From: Prosthecobacter sp.
Lineage (GTDB): Bacteria; Verrucomicrobiota; Verrucomicrobiia; Verrucomicrobiales; Verrucomicrobiaceae
Assembly: GCF_020439865.1 (NCBI RefSeq)
Contig: NZ_JAGRPF010000138.1
Span: forward strand, 36,660-100,659
Length of the DNA: 64,000 bases
Direction of reading: 5' to 3'
How positions within the stretch are numbered: position 1 is the stretch's first letter; each line of letters opens with the position of its first letter. The notes below the pieces were generated by a model. That model was not told where the DNA came from and did not search any database. It was given only the letters and a program-made list of their open reading frames with translations. This document shows, in pieces, positions 16,573 to 25,216 of this stretch. Both the position numbers and the translations under genes were made by a program.

Positions 16573-17592
16573 ATGAAATCGAACGCATTGCTGAAAACGC
16601 TGGGGTTCTTGGCACTGGCCGCCACTCCCGTTGTGGCCGGAACCGCTCCTGCTCCTAAAAACCCGATCGCTCCTTGCCCGAACGACGACCTTGGCATCAA
16701 CGCCTCCTTGGGCTACGACTCCAGCTATGTCTGGCGTGGCGTCAACTTCGGCTCCAACTGGGTCAGTGCTGGCCTGAACGGAGACATCCTCCTCGTCGGC
16801 GGTGCCGGTGAAGACGGCGCTGGCAGCACTTCCCTTCTTTGGGATGTGAACTGGGGCTTCCTTGCTGGTGACAACGATGCGTTTACTCCTGCTTTCGCCG
16901 GGATTGGTGTTCCCTTTAACGATAGCAATTCGTTCCAGCGTCTCCAGATGGCTGCGTCCTTCGCGCATGACTTTGGTCCTGCCACCGTGAGCCTTGGCTA
17001 CCGCTACTTCCTCAACATGGGTGACTTGGCCGATCAGAAGGTCTGGAATGGCCCAACTGTTTTTGGCAATAGCTACCATGGCATGAATGACACTCAGGAA
17101 GTTTTCCTCGGCGTCAACACCTCCGTTGGCCCGATCGACCTCGCTTCCAGTGCCAACTATGACATGACCAACGGTGGCTGGTACTTCGACCTCACCGCCA
17201 GCACCACGGTTGCTATCACGGACTCCATCAGCTTTGTGCCTAGCTTCAATGTTGGCTACGTCGCAAGCTACAGCTGGCAGTTCACCCCGGATGCCGCCAA
17301 TAGCTTCCTTGGTGGTGCCGGTGGTATCTTTGGTTCGGGTGTCGCTGAAAGCGGTGGTGACAGCATTTCTGGCTGGACCGCTGCCAACATCAGGCTCGCC
17401 TTCCCGATCAAGCTCAACAGCCGTGCGACTCTGACGCCATATGTCGCCGTCAACATGCCCATGGGCGCTCTGAGCAATGTGGCTCAGTCCTCCCAGTCCA
17501 ATGCAGCGCTTGCTGGTGTTGGCATCAATCCGCCAAGCACCGGCTTTGAAACCGTCTGGTACGCAGGTGCCGCACTGACCATCCGCTTCTAA
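16573..17592 (+). CDS. Outer-membrane porin-like beta-barrel protein (first of a pair)
   Basis: A 339-residue protein with a signal peptide (TLGFLALAATPVVAG). The mature chain is Gly/Ser/Asn/aromatic-rich with alternating hydrophobic strands (LGINASLGYDSSYVWRGV, VSLGYRYFL, LTPYVAVNM) and ends in Phe (LTIRF), the usual signal for outer-membrane barrel assembly. The pattern Y-D-S-x-Y-x-x-R-G-V recalls the start of TorF-type putative porins. It is followed by a strong terminator at 17642 and by a paralogue at 17962 with the same SxYxxRG and EDGAGS motifs, so the pair arose by duplication. The hairpin at 16490 lies in its leader. The transported substrate cannot be inferred. Confidence 0.8.
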   Translation: MKSNALLKTLGFLALAATPVVAGTAPAPKNPIAPCPNDDLGINASLGYDSSYVWRGVNFGSNWVSAGLNGDILLVGGAGEDGAGSTSLLWDVNWGFLAGDNDAFTPAFAGIGVPFNDSNSFQRLQMAASFAHDFGPATVSLGYRYFLNMGDLADQKVWNGPTVFGNSYHGMNDTQEVFLGVNTSVGPIDLASSANYDMTNGGWYFDLTASTTVAITDSISFVPSFNVGYVASYSWQFTPDAANSFLGGAGGIFGSGVAESGGDSISGWTAANIRLAFPIKLNSRATLTPYVAVNMPMGALSNVAQSSQSNAALAGVGINPPSTGFETVWYAGAALTIRF

Positions 17593-17641
17593 TACCAGTC
17601 TTCCCTTCGGAAGATCCGTTCAGAACAGATCAGTCTATGAA

Positions 17642-17673
17642 CCCCCCCGGCCTCACGGTCGGGGGGGTTTTTT
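17642..17673 (+). terminator. Rho-independent terminator after first porin-like gene
   Basis: Seven C bases (17642-17648) pair with seven G bases (17661-17667) around a 12-base loop region, followed directly by six T bases. It ends the transcript of the gene at 16573-17592. Confidence 0.9.
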
Positions 17674-17865
17674 GTGTCTGTTGCATTCGTCAAGTTGTCA
17701 GCTTTGTGCAGAAACCAACGTGAACCACCAGGGGAGGAGCCAGTGTCATCGGAGTCAATCATCCATTTTCAAGCACCATCAGAGGGGCGGCATGGCAGGG
17801 CCCGCTGGAAATGAATTGTCCACGTTGGATCGACAGCCTCACAAATTCCCGAGAATGGCAAAAAT

Positions 17866-17881
17866 TGGCACGGCCTCTGCT
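17866..17881 (+). promoter_or_regulatory. Sigma-54-like promoter upstream of second porin-like gene
   Basis: TTGGCAC followed by GGCCTCTGCT gives GG at 17867-17868 and GC at 17879-17880, the GG-N10-GC core of -24/-12 promoters. Transcription would start near 17892, leaving a leader of about 70 bases. Based on this one match only; no enhancer-binding site was identified. Confidence 0.4.
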
Positions 17882-17961
17882 CTATCAGAGCCTGCAAGCT
17901 GCACGGCCTTCCCGGTCAGTTCGGCGCCTCAACACCAACAATAACTATACTCGACCAACAC

Positions 17962-18885
17962 ATGAAGCCCAAAAGCATGACATCCCTCATTGCCAAATCG
18001 GTGACCGTTCTCGCTGCCTGCGCAGCTCTGAACGCATCCGCCGGCACTCCCGCCAAGGCGCCGGTAATGCCGGTGACCGAGCCGGAAACCCTGTTCGACT
18101 CCGTCGGAGCCGACCTGAGCGTCGCCTACGACAGCCGCTACTACTTCCGCGGTCTGTGGTTCGCAGACAACATCATCTCCTCCTTCATCAATCTCTCCAT
18201 TCCGGTGATCGGTGGTGCAGCTGAAGACGGCGCTGGCAGCCTGACCTGGGGTCTCGGTGGCGGATATATCTCCTCCCTGCAAACTCCGTTCCAGAATGCT
18301 GCCGGTGTGAACACAAGGAACGGTTTCGACTATTCCGAGTATGATCTCTACACGTCTCTTAGCTACGATGTGGGCTTCGCCACCCTTGGGGTCCAGTATC
18401 AATACTACGGCTACCCGGACACCTACTCTGGCACCTTCAACGGCGTTTCCAATGCCGCTGGTGATGCAGAACTCGGTCTCACGGGTGCACACGAAGTCGG
18501 CGTCACCCTTGCCATTCCGCTCGGTGCCTTCAACTTCTCCACCGGCTACTACTATGACTTGACCATCAATGGTCAGTATTTCCAAGTTGCCGCTGACTAC
18601 ACCTATGCCGTCAACGACTGGCTCAGCATCGTTCCCGCGATTCAGGCTGGCTATGGCATCGACTACTACACCGGCACCCGTGGTCCAACCTTCGCAGGCG
18701 TCGCCACTCAGTCGAGCGGCTTCACCCATGTGCTCTTCAGCATCGCCACTCCGATTCAGCTCACGAAGATCGCCACGCTCACTCCTTACGTTGCGTGGAA
18801 CTTCGCCGGAAGCACCCGCAACTACATGAACGCCACCCACGACAACGAAATGTTCGGTGGCGTGAAGTTGAGCGTCTCCTTCTGA
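17962..18885 (+). CDS. Outer-membrane porin-like beta-barrel protein (second of a pair)
   Basis: A 307-residue paralogue of the preceding barrel protein. Signal peptide (SVTVLAACAALNASA), then the shared opening LSVAYDSRYYFRGLWF and EDGAGSLTWGLGGGYIS, alternating beta strands (VGVTLAIPLGAFNFSTGYYY, IATLTPYVAWNF) and a C-terminal Phe (KLSVSF) for outer-membrane insertion. The TorF-like putative-porin pattern is clearer here. A sigma-54-like promoter lies about 80-95 bases upstream and a terminator follows at 18931. The different promoter type suggests the two barrels are expressed under different conditions; that is inference. Substrate unknown. Confidence 0.8.
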   Translation: MKPKSMTSLIAKSVTVLAACAALNASAGTPAKAPVMPVTEPETLFDSVGADLSVAYDSRYYFRGLWFADNIISSFINLSIPVIGGAAEDGAGSLTWGLGGGYISSLQTPFQNAAGVNTRNGFDYSEYDLYTSLSYDVGFATLGVQYQYYGYPDTYSGTFNGVSNAAGDAELGLTGAHEVGVTLAIPLGAFNFSTGYYYDLTINGQYFQVAADYTYAVNDWLSIVPAIQAGYGIDYYTGTRGPTFAGVATQSSGFTHVLFSIATPIQLTKIATLTPYVAWNFAGSTRNYMNATHDNEMFGGVKLSVSF

Positions 18886-18930
18886 TTCCACGCGGGCTTC
18901 AGGCCTGCATCTCATCTGATTATTAGGTTG

Positions 18931-18966
18931 AGCTCCCGGTCAGTTCGCTGGCCGGGAGCTTTTGTT
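18931..18966 (+). terminator. Rho-independent terminator after second porin-like gene
   Basis: The inverted repeat AGCTCCCGG(T) / (G)CCGGGAGCT, with its loop, is followed by TTTTGTTTT. It lies 45 bases after the stop of the gene at 17962-18885 and 39 bases before the dehydratase start. Confidence 0.88.
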
Positions 18967-19004
18967 TTGGCGCGGGACGGCTTTCTGTCTAGCATCCGCG
19001 CCTC

Positions 19005-20681
19005 ATGACTGAAAAATCGCTGAACTGGAACTCGAGCAACCTCACCCACGGCTGGCAGCGTGGCGTCAATGCCTTCTTCTGGGGCCTAGGTTTCAAACCG
19101 GAGGATTTTGACAAAGCCCAGATCGGCATCGGCACGCCGCTGCTTGATGGCAACATCTGCAACGTTCACGCACACGAGCTGGCCCAGCTCATCAAGCAGG
19201 GCTGCGCTGATGCAGGTCTCATCGGTTTCCCATTCGGCGTTTCACCCGTCAGCGACAATATCACGCAAGGCAACGTCGGCGGCGCCGCATCCCTTTGCTC
19301 ACGCAATCTTATGGCGAACGGAGCGGAGATGGTGTGCACCTCGCATTGCTACGATGCCCTCATCGGCCTGCATCACTGCGACAAGAACGGACCCGCTTTT
19401 GCGATGGCTCTGGCTCGTACCAACTACCCCGGCCTCATCGTCAACGGCGGTAGCATCATGCCCGGCTGTCACAAGGGGCATTCCACGTCCATCCTCGACG
19501 TCTATGACGCCGCCGCGAAGGAGAAGCAGGGAACCATGAGCTATGAGGAGTCGGAACAGATCATCCGCACCGCATGCCCTGGCGCGGGCGGATGTGGCAT
19601 CGCCGCCTCCTTCAACACCTGGGGCATCGCCCTTGAGGCTCTGGGCCTCAGCCTGCCGGACACTTCCTCCATGCCCGCGATTGAAGCCGGCAAGCGGGCG
19701 GAATGTCTGCGTGTCGGCAAGGCCGTGCGCCGCCTGCTGGAGTTGAACCTGCGTCCGCGCGACATCATCACCAAGGCCTCGCTGACCAATGCCATGACCG
19801 CCATCGCGGCCATTGGCGGTTCCACCAATGGCGTGCTGCACGTGCTCGCCGTCGCTCGTGAGGCGCAAATTGATTTCACCCTGCATGATGTGCAGGCCAT
19901 CTGCCGCCGCACGCCCGTGCTGTGTAATTTCGCCCCGCGTGGTCGCGGAACCATGGTCGATCTCCATCGTCTCGGCGGCACCTCGATGCTGCTGAAGCAC
20001 CTCATGAAGACCGGCCTGCTCGACGGCTCCTGCATCACCGTGACCGGGCAAACGCTCGCGGAAAACCTCGCCAACGCCGCTGAAGTCCCCTTCCCGAACG
20101 AACTCATCGCCCCCATCGACGCGCCGTTCAAAGAGTTTGCCGACATTCAGATCTGTTTCGGCAATCTCGCGCCGGACGGCGTTGTCTTCAAAGTCTCCTC
20201 ACTGGACGAACCGCAGTTCCGTGGCCGTGCCATCTGCTTCCAAGACTCCAAAGGCGTCTCCGATGCTGCCGCAGCAGGCCAGATCAAACCCGGCCACATC
20301 GTTGTCATCCGCGGCTGCGGCCCGGTCGCACTCGGGATGCCGGAAATGCATGTGGCCAGTGCCGCGCTCGCCGTGCCCGAATTGTATGGCAAAGTCGCAC
20401 TTCTCTCCGACACACGTGTCTCCGGAGTCTCGGGCGGTGCTGTCGGCGTTCATTGCAGCCCCGAAGCGGCCGTGGGCGGCCCGATCTCCGTCGTGCAGAA
20501 CGATGACGAGATCGAATTCGACCTCCTTGCCGGCACGATCCACGTGAATGCCGATCTCGATTCGCGTCCCCGCAGCATCCTGCCTGTGCGCCATCCTTTC
20601 GGATACCTGGCCGACTTTGCCGCAACCGTCACTCAGGCTCATCAAGGCTGTGTGCCACGTTGGACACTCGAGCAACGATAA
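19005..20681 (+). CDS. ilvD: Dihydroxy-acid dehydratase (IlvD/Edd family)
   Basis: A 558-residue Fe-S dehydratase. IlvD converts 2,3-dihydroxy-isovalerate (or -methylvalerate) to the 2-oxo acid in valine/isoleucine synthesis. The three expected cluster cysteines are visible: NICNVHAHELA, HHCDKNGPAFAMALAR and PGAGGCGIAASFNTW, followed by ALGLSLP. The C-terminal block DTRVSGVSGG and SPEAAVGGPIS is also family-typical. The sequence diverges from textbook IlvD in places (SPVSDNITQG for the usual VCDGI..G), and the SGVSGG loop is slightly sugar-acid-dehydratase-like, so a sugar acid substrate is possible. No other branched-chain genes are nearby. Length is normal. Confidence 0.82.
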   Translation: MTEKSLNWNSSNLTHGWQRGVNAFFWGLGFKPEDFDKAQIGIGTPLLDGNICNVHAHELAQLIKQGCADAGLIGFPFGVSPVSDNITQGNVGGAASLCSRNLMANGAEMVCTSHCYDALIGLHHCDKNGPAFAMALARTNYPGLIVNGGSIMPGCHKGHSTSILDVYDAAAKEKQGTMSYEESEQIIRTACPGAGGCGIAASFNTWGIALEALGLSLPDTSSMPAIEAGKRAECLRVGKAVRRLLELNLRPRDIITKASLTNAMTAIAAIGGSTNGVLHVLAVAREAQIDFTLHDVQAICRRTPVLCNFAPRGRGTMVDLHRLGGTSMLLKHLMKTGLLDGSCITVTGQTLAENLANAAEVPFPNELIAPIDAPFKEFADIQICFGNLAPDGVVFKVSSLDEPQFRGRAICFQDSKGVSDAAAAGQIKPGHIVVIRGCGPVALGMPEMHVASAALAVPELYGKVALLSDTRVSGVSGGAVGVHCSPEAAVGGPISVVQNDDEIEFDLLAGTIHVNADLDSRPRSILPVRHPFGYLADFAATVTQAHQGCVPRWTLEQR

Positions 20682-20749
20682 GGACCAGCAACACGCGCTG
20701 ACACTTCACGCGTGAAAGCCCCGTCAATCTGTGCTCCACTGCACAGACA

Positions 20750-22456
20750 ATGCTTCACCCGCCAACCATAGCCCTGAAGAGGTGGCGCCTTGTCAGCATG
20801 ATTGCAATCACGCTGACCGCCGTGGATGGCCTGTGCCAGACGGCAGCCAATCCCCCGCCTCCCCCTTCCGCGCCCGGAGTATCCGACGATCATGAGCGGT
20901 CCCAGGTCGCCCTCACAGCCTTGGGCGAGTCCTTCAAGCAGTTGGATCGCGATTTGAAAGTGGAACGCGAACGCCTCAAAAACAAGCTGCCGCCGGATGA
21001 GAAGGAAAAGGCCGAGGCCCGGGTCCGGGAGCTCGGGGCCAAGCGTGAGGAACTGCTCAAAAACCTCGAGTTCGTTGTCACAGGTTTCGACCCGCTTTCG
21101 GGTTCACCCGAAATCAATGAGACCATGGATCTCCAGGCGGAGACGCGGGATTTGCTGCTTCCCATCATTCAGGAACTGAAGCAGATGACCGCCTCTCCAC
21201 GTGAAACGGAGAATCTGCGCCGTCAGGTCGCCGCACTGCAGCAGCGCAGCGCTTTGGCCAAGGTGGCAACGCAGCGTCTGGGGGAGCAGTTGAAACAGGA
21301 GGAGGACGCCACGCTCAAACCGCTGATCCAGGAGTTGCTCGCCAACTGGAAAAAGAAACAGAACGACTCCGACACCGAGCTGGCCGTGGCCGAGTTCAGG
21401 CTCGAAGAACTCGAAACAAAGCGCGGTGGCGTGCTCGGCGCACTTCGCGATGTCACCAGCGGCTTCTTCAAGCAACGCGGACGCAACCTGCTCATGGCCG
21501 TGTGCGTCAGCCTGCTGATCTTCGGCGGACTGCGTTTGCTCTGGCGCCGGTTGAAGATGCTGCCGCAGCTTCGGCGCAAGAACCGCTCGTTTGGCCTGCG
21601 CATGGTCGTGGTGGCCTACCATGTCAGCTCCTTTTTGCTGGCAGCCTTCTCTGCGCTCCTGGTCTTCTATCTTGCGGGCGATTGGGTGCTGCTGGGCCTG
21701 GCCACGTTGTTCCTAATCGGCATCGCCTGGACCGGAAAACAAACCCTGCCTGTTGTTTACGAGCAGTTGAAAATCCTCCTCAACCTGGGCTCCGTCCGCG
21801 AAGGCGAACGCGTGATCTACAACGGCCTGCCGTGGGAGGTGCGGACCATCGGAGTGTTTTCCGAACTGCACAATCCTGCGCTCGACAGCGGCCAGATACG
21901 TCTGCCCCTGCGGGATCTGACCGCTCTCATCTCGCGCCCGTCAGAAGACGAGCTGTGGTTCCCCTGCGCGGTGGACGACTGGGTCTGCCTGAGCGACGGC
22001 ACGCATGGGAAAGTGGTCGCACAGTCGCCAGAATGGGTGCAGCTCGTGCTGCTCGGAGGCAGTCGCCGCACCTACCCCACCTCAGCGTTTTTGGAGCTGT
22101 GTCCAGAAAATCTGACAAAGAACTTCCGCGTGCGCAGCATTTTCGGCATCGACTACCGGCACCAGGCGCTATGCACCACCGAGATTCCCGCGAAGCTCAA
22201 AGAACACCTCGAACGGGAACTGCGCGTCATCGTGGGACCAGAGAATTTGAAGAACGTCAGTGCCGAATTGAGCGAAGCCGCCAGTTCATCGCTGAACTAC
22301 ACGGTCCTCGCCGATTTCTCCGGTGAGGTTGCTCAGCGTCATTCCTTCCTCACACGGGTCATCCAGCGCATCTGTGTGGATGCCTGCAATGAAAACGGTT
22401 GGAACATCCCGTTCACCCAGATCACCGTTCATCAGGCGGGAACTGCGTCTGCGTAA
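20750..22456 (+). CDS. MscS-family mechanosensitive channel protein with periplasmic coiled coil
   Basis: A 568-residue membrane protein. A signal-like N-terminus is followed by a Pro-rich patch and about 200 residues rich in Glu/Lys/Leu that look like a coiled coil (LKVERERLKNKL, EAEARVRELGAKREELL-type pattern). Three to four membrane segments follow (NLLMAVCVSLLIFGGLRLLW; VVAYHVSSFLLAAFSALLVF; LGLATLFLIGIAW), then an MscS-like soluble part (VREGERVIYNGLPWEVRTIGV) and a C-terminal alpha/beta domain. It probably opens under membrane tension to release solutes, like large MscS/MscK proteins. The pore helix is not a textbook match. A 12-base palindrome lies 34 bases upstream. Confidence 0.8.
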   Translation: MLHPPTIALKRWRLVSMIAITLTAVDGLCQTAANPPPPPSAPGVSDDHERSQVALTALGESFKQLDRDLKVERERLKNKLPPDEKEKAEARVRELGAKREELLKNLEFVVTGFDPLSGSPEINETMDLQAETRDLLLPIIQELKQMTASPRETENLRRQVAALQQRSALAKVATQRLGEQLKQEEDATLKPLIQELLANWKKKQNDSDTELAVAEFRLEELETKRGGVLGALRDVTSGFFKQRGRNLLMAVCVSLLIFGGLRLLWRRLKMLPQLRRKNRSFGLRMVVVAYHVSSFLLAAFSALLVFYLAGDWVLLGLATLFLIGIAWTGKQTLPVVYEQLKILLNLGSVREGERVIYNGLPWEVRTIGVFSELHNPALDSGQIRLPLRDLTALISRPSEDELWFPCAVDDWVCLSDGTHGKVVAQSPEWVQLVLLGGSRRTYPTSAFLELCPENLTKNFRVRSIFGIDYRHQALCTTEIPAKLKEHLERELRVIVGPENLKNVSAELSEAASSSLNYTVLADFSGEVAQRHSFLTRVIQRICVDACNENGWNIPFTQITVHQAGTASA

Positions 22457-22476
22457 AGCCTGGATGATCAGGCGGC

Positions 22477-23322
22477 TCACTGTTGTCGAACCCACTTGCG
22501 AAGGAACTCGGCAACGATCTTCGTGCGCTCATCGTCGTAAAACTCCGGTCCACCGTGCTTGCTGCCCGGCAGTCTGATGAGCGTGACAGGCAATTTCAGC
22601 GCTTCGTAGTCACGGGCCAGTTCCTGCGACTGCGCCGGTGGCATCTGCGGATCGGCGTCGCCGTGAATCAGCAGCAGCGGAGGATCGCTCTTGTCGAGAT
22701 GGGCCACCGGGCTCGCCAGTTTTGCCAGATCGCGCTTCTTGTCGGGCACATCTCCCAGCAGCAGCTTCAAAGCCGGAATCCGCACGGTGAGACCAAACTC
22801 GGTGCTCTGGGAAAGGATCGACTGCAGATTCGAAGCGCCGTAAAAGCTCACGATGCCCTGCACGTCGCTGCTTTGATCCGGATGATCTCCCACCTTGCCC
22901 TCGAGCGCCGGGTTTCCATTGCTCACCCCCACCAGCGCCGCCAGATGACCTCCGGCTGATGAGCCGACGATGGCAATCCTGTCCGTGTTGACGTGAAACG
23001 TCCCGGCATTCGCCCGCAGAAAACGGATCGCCGCCTTGATGTCATGAACCTGGGCAGGGAACACCGCCTGCGTCGAAAGCCGGTAGTCCACGCTCGCAAT
23101 CGCAAAGCCGCGATCCATCAGCTTCGCGATCGGCACATCGGACTTCGATCCTGCACGCCAGGCGCCTCCATGCACATAGACGATGAGCAGCGGATTCTCC
23201 GCCTGCGGGCGATGCAGATCGAGTTTGAGCGATGTGCCGCCCACCTTTGCATACTCGATGTCCGTCTGCGTGTCGGCAAAGGCGGTGGAAGCAACCAGCA
23301 GGGACAAAAGAAACCGTGTCAT
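22477..23322 (-). CDS. Secreted alpha/beta hydrolase (BD-FAE/acetyl-esterase type)
   Basis: A 281-residue esterase with a short signal peptide (FLLSLLVASTAFA). The oxyanion motif YVHGGAWRAGSK and the nucleophile elbow GSSAGGHLAAL (Ser in G-S-S-A-G) are those of the BD-FAE/esterase-lipase family, which removes acetyl or feruloyl groups from carbohydrates. The acid is probably Asp of HGDADPQMP and the His that of SKHGGPEF. It starts 41 bases after the end of the RibK-like gene on the same strand, so it may be the fourth gene of the minus-strand set beginning at 28155. Exact substrate is unknown. Confidence 0.88.
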   Translation of the reverse strand: MTRFLLSLLVASTAFADTQTDIEYAKVGGTSLKLDLHRPQAENPLLIVYVHGGAWRAGSKSDVPIAKLMDRGFAIASVDYRLSTQAVFPAQVHDIKAAIRFLRANAGTFHVNTDRIAIVGSSAGGHLAALVGVSNGNPALEGKVGDHPDQSSDVQGIVSFYGASNLQSILSQSTEFGLTVRIPALKLLLGDVPDKKRDLAKLASPVAHLDKSDPPLLLIHGDADPQMPPAQSQELARDYEALKLPVTLIRLPGSKHGGPEFYDDERTKIVAEFLRKWVRQQ

Positions 23323-23363
23323 GGCGGATCAACGTCGGGAGAACCGTCCGCCTGACAAGCGTC

Positions 23364-23807
23364 TCACCGTTCGAAAACCATCTGATCGTCCGGCACTTCC
23401 AGATGAATCTGATCGCCGTAGCCTAACCCTTCCGTCCACGGCAGTAGCAGTTCGAGCACGTTGGGCTTCTGGAAGTGTGTCGGCTTCGTGTCCGGATGCG
23501 GAAAGTAGATCCAACCGCTCACCGGAGCCCCATCACTGCGATGCACGGTGAGATCAAAGAACGAAAAATCCTCCGCCGGATCCTCAGGATGCCACTTCAG
23601 CGCACGAAACGTGTGCCGTGGTTTCAGCACACGATAGCTCAACGGCGCGATGCTCACGTTGAGCGTGCCGGGATAAAATGCACTCAAGTCCAGCCCCAGC
23701 GCCGCGAAGTAAGGCAGCTGCATTCGCAGCGTGCCGCCAGGAAACTTGGGATTCCCATTCAATCCTGACGCAACACGGTGGCCCTGGACGATAGTGGCGG
23801 GGATCAT
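23364..23807 (-). CDS. DUF120/archaeal RibK-like protein
   Basis: A 147-residue cytoplasmic protein resembling archaeal CTP-dependent riboflavin kinase (DUF120). Compared from memory with that family: an N-terminal G-x(3)-SGL-x-G block (SGLNG at 14-18), the PGTLN motif (46-50), whose Thr and Asn bind Mg-nucleotide in the archaeal enzyme, and a C-terminal half with P-x(n)-NVLELLLP (about 115-123) then GYGDQIHLEV (129-138), matching the family's VEIIAP...GD-x-V ending. This suggests a nucleotide-binding or flavin-kinase fold in a bacterium. The ATG at 23807 overlaps the stop of the DUF1501 gene as ATGA. I cannot confirm activity; the fold could have another role. Confidence 0.6.
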   Translation of the reverse strand: MIPATIVQGHRVASGLNGNPKFPGGTLRMQLPYFAALGLDLSAFYPGTLNVSIAPLSYRVLKPRHTFRALKWHPEDPAEDFSFFDLTVHRSDGAPVSGWIYFPHPDTKPTHFQKPNVLELLLPWTEGLGYGDQIHLEVPDDQMVFER

Positions 23808-25216
23808 GCGATGATCTGCTTGATCACCTTGCAAGGCTCCACGCCGGTGAGTTTGAAGTCGAGCCCTGCGGCGCGGAAGGAGAGGCGTTCGTGATCCATG
23901 CCCAACTGATGCAGAATGGTAGCGTGCAGATCGGCCACGTGGACTTCTTCCTCGATGATGTTGAAGCCCATCTCGTCCGTCGCGCCGAGGGTCACGCCGC
24001 CTTTGATGCCGCCACCGGCCATCCACATGGAGAAGGCCTGCGGATGATGATCGCGGCCCATGCTGCGGCCGAGCGAGACACTGGCTTCGACCATCGGTGT
24101 GCGGCCGAATTCACCGCCCCACACGACGAGCGTGCTGTCGAGCAGGCCGCGCTGCTTGAGGTCCTTTACCAAGGCGGCGCTGGCCTGGTCGGTCTTCGCG
24201 CAATTGCTCTTCACATTGCCTTCTACGTTGCTGTGCGCGTCCCAGCCTTCGTTGTAGATGTTGATGAAGCGCACACCGCGTTCGACCATGCGCCTTGCAA
24301 GCAGGCAGGCTCGGGCAAACGACGGCACCTTCGGATCGCAGCCGTACATTTTCAGCGTGGCCTCGTCTTCTTTGCTGAGATCCATCAACTCCGGCGCGGA
24401 GGTTTGCAGGCGGTAGGCCATCTCGTAGTTCGCGATGCGCGTGGCGGTCTCGCCATCGCCATCGAGCTCCAGGCGGCGCTGATTGAGCGCGTTGATGAGA
24501 TCGATCGTGTCCTTCTGCGTGCCCGACGAGATGCCCTCCGGCGTGCTCACATTCAAAATGGGATCGCCCGTGTTGCGGAAGCGTGTGCCGGCATACACGC
24601 TCGGCAGGAAACCGCTGCTCCAGCACGCCGCGCCACCGCTGATGCCGCTGCCGGTGCTCATGACAACAAAGCTCGGCAGATCGCGCGTCTCAGCGCCGAG
24701 GCCGTAAGTGATCCACGAGCCCATGCTGGGCCGTCCGGGCTGCGAGAAGCCCGTGTTCATGAAAATTTGCGCCGGAGCGTGGTTGAACTGCGTCGTGCGG
24801 CAGGATTTCACGATGGCGATGTCGTCCACGATCGTCGCCAGATGCGGCAGCACCTCGGAGAGCTCCGCGCCGCACTGCCCGTGCTTCGCAAACTTAAAGC
24901 GCGGCCCCAGCACCGCCGCATCCGGCCGGATGAAAGCATAACGCTGACCGCCGATGATCGAAGGTGGCAACGGCTTGCCTTCATACTTCGTCAGCGTGGG
25001 CTTGTGATCGAACATTTCGAGCTGCGACGGCGCGCCAGCCATGAACATGTGAATCACGGCCTTCGCCTTCGGCTGAAAATGCGACGACGCGGCAACATTC
25101 GGACTCTTCGCAGCGCCATATGCCGACTCCGCGAGCAACGAAGCCAGCGCGATCTTGCCCGTGCCGACGGCGCAATCCTGGAAGAAGTGTCTGCGGGTGA
25201 TGTTGGGAATGTTCAT
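23804..25216 (-). CDS. DUF1501 protein, Tat-exported (sulfatase-like fold)
   Basis: A 470-residue protein of the DUF1501 family, abundant in Planctomycetes and Verrucomicrobia and related in fold to alkaline phosphatase/sulfatase enzymes. A Tat signal (TRRHFFQD) opens the chain. Family features: KAVIHMFMAGAPSQLEMFDHKP, an H-rich centre, WGGEFGRTPMVE and GRDHHPQAFSMWMAGGG. The usual partner is a DUF1549/DUF1553 cytochrome-type protein, and here that gene lies directly upstream with an ATGA overlap, so both are probably made together and work together outside the cytoplasm. The true reaction is not established for the family. Start at 25216 is chosen because it begins the Tat signal. Confidence 0.92.
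   Translation of the reverse strand: MNIPNITRRHFFQDCAVGTGKIALASLLAESAYGAAKSPNVAASSHFQPKAKAVIHMFMAGAPSQLEMFDHKPTLTKYEGKPLPPSIIGGQRYAFIRPDAAVLGPRFKFAKHGQCGAELSEVLPHLATIVDDIAIVKSCRTTQFNHAPAQIFMNTGFSQPGRPSMGSWITYGLGAETRDLPSFVVMSTGSGISGGAACWSSGFLPSVYAGTRFRNTGDPILNVSTPEGISSGTQKDTIDLINALNQRRLELDGDGETATRIANYEMAYRLQTSAPELMDLSKEDEATLKMYGCDPKVPSFARACLLARRMVERGVRFINIYNEGWDAHSNVEGNVKSNCAKTDQASAALVKDLKQRGLLDSTLVVWGGEFGRTPMVEASVSLGRSMGRDHHPQAFSMWMAGGGIKGGVTLGATDEMGFNIIEEEVHVADLHATILHQLGMDHERLSFRAAGLDFKLTGVEPCKVIKQIIA

Larger units (their letters stand above)
17593..17961. other. 369-base intergenic region between the two porin-like genes
   Basis: This stretch holds the terminator of the first gene (17642-17673) and a sigma-54-like promoter (about 17866-17881) for the second. 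I saw no convincing open frame: the short ones present lack a ribosome site and a recognisable product. The part between 17690 and 17860 shows nothing further that I can name. Confidence 0.6.

Noticed and set aside
17690..17860. Short frames between the two porin-like genes
   Set aside because: No ribosome site, no recognisable product, and the region fits as spacer between a terminator and a promoter.
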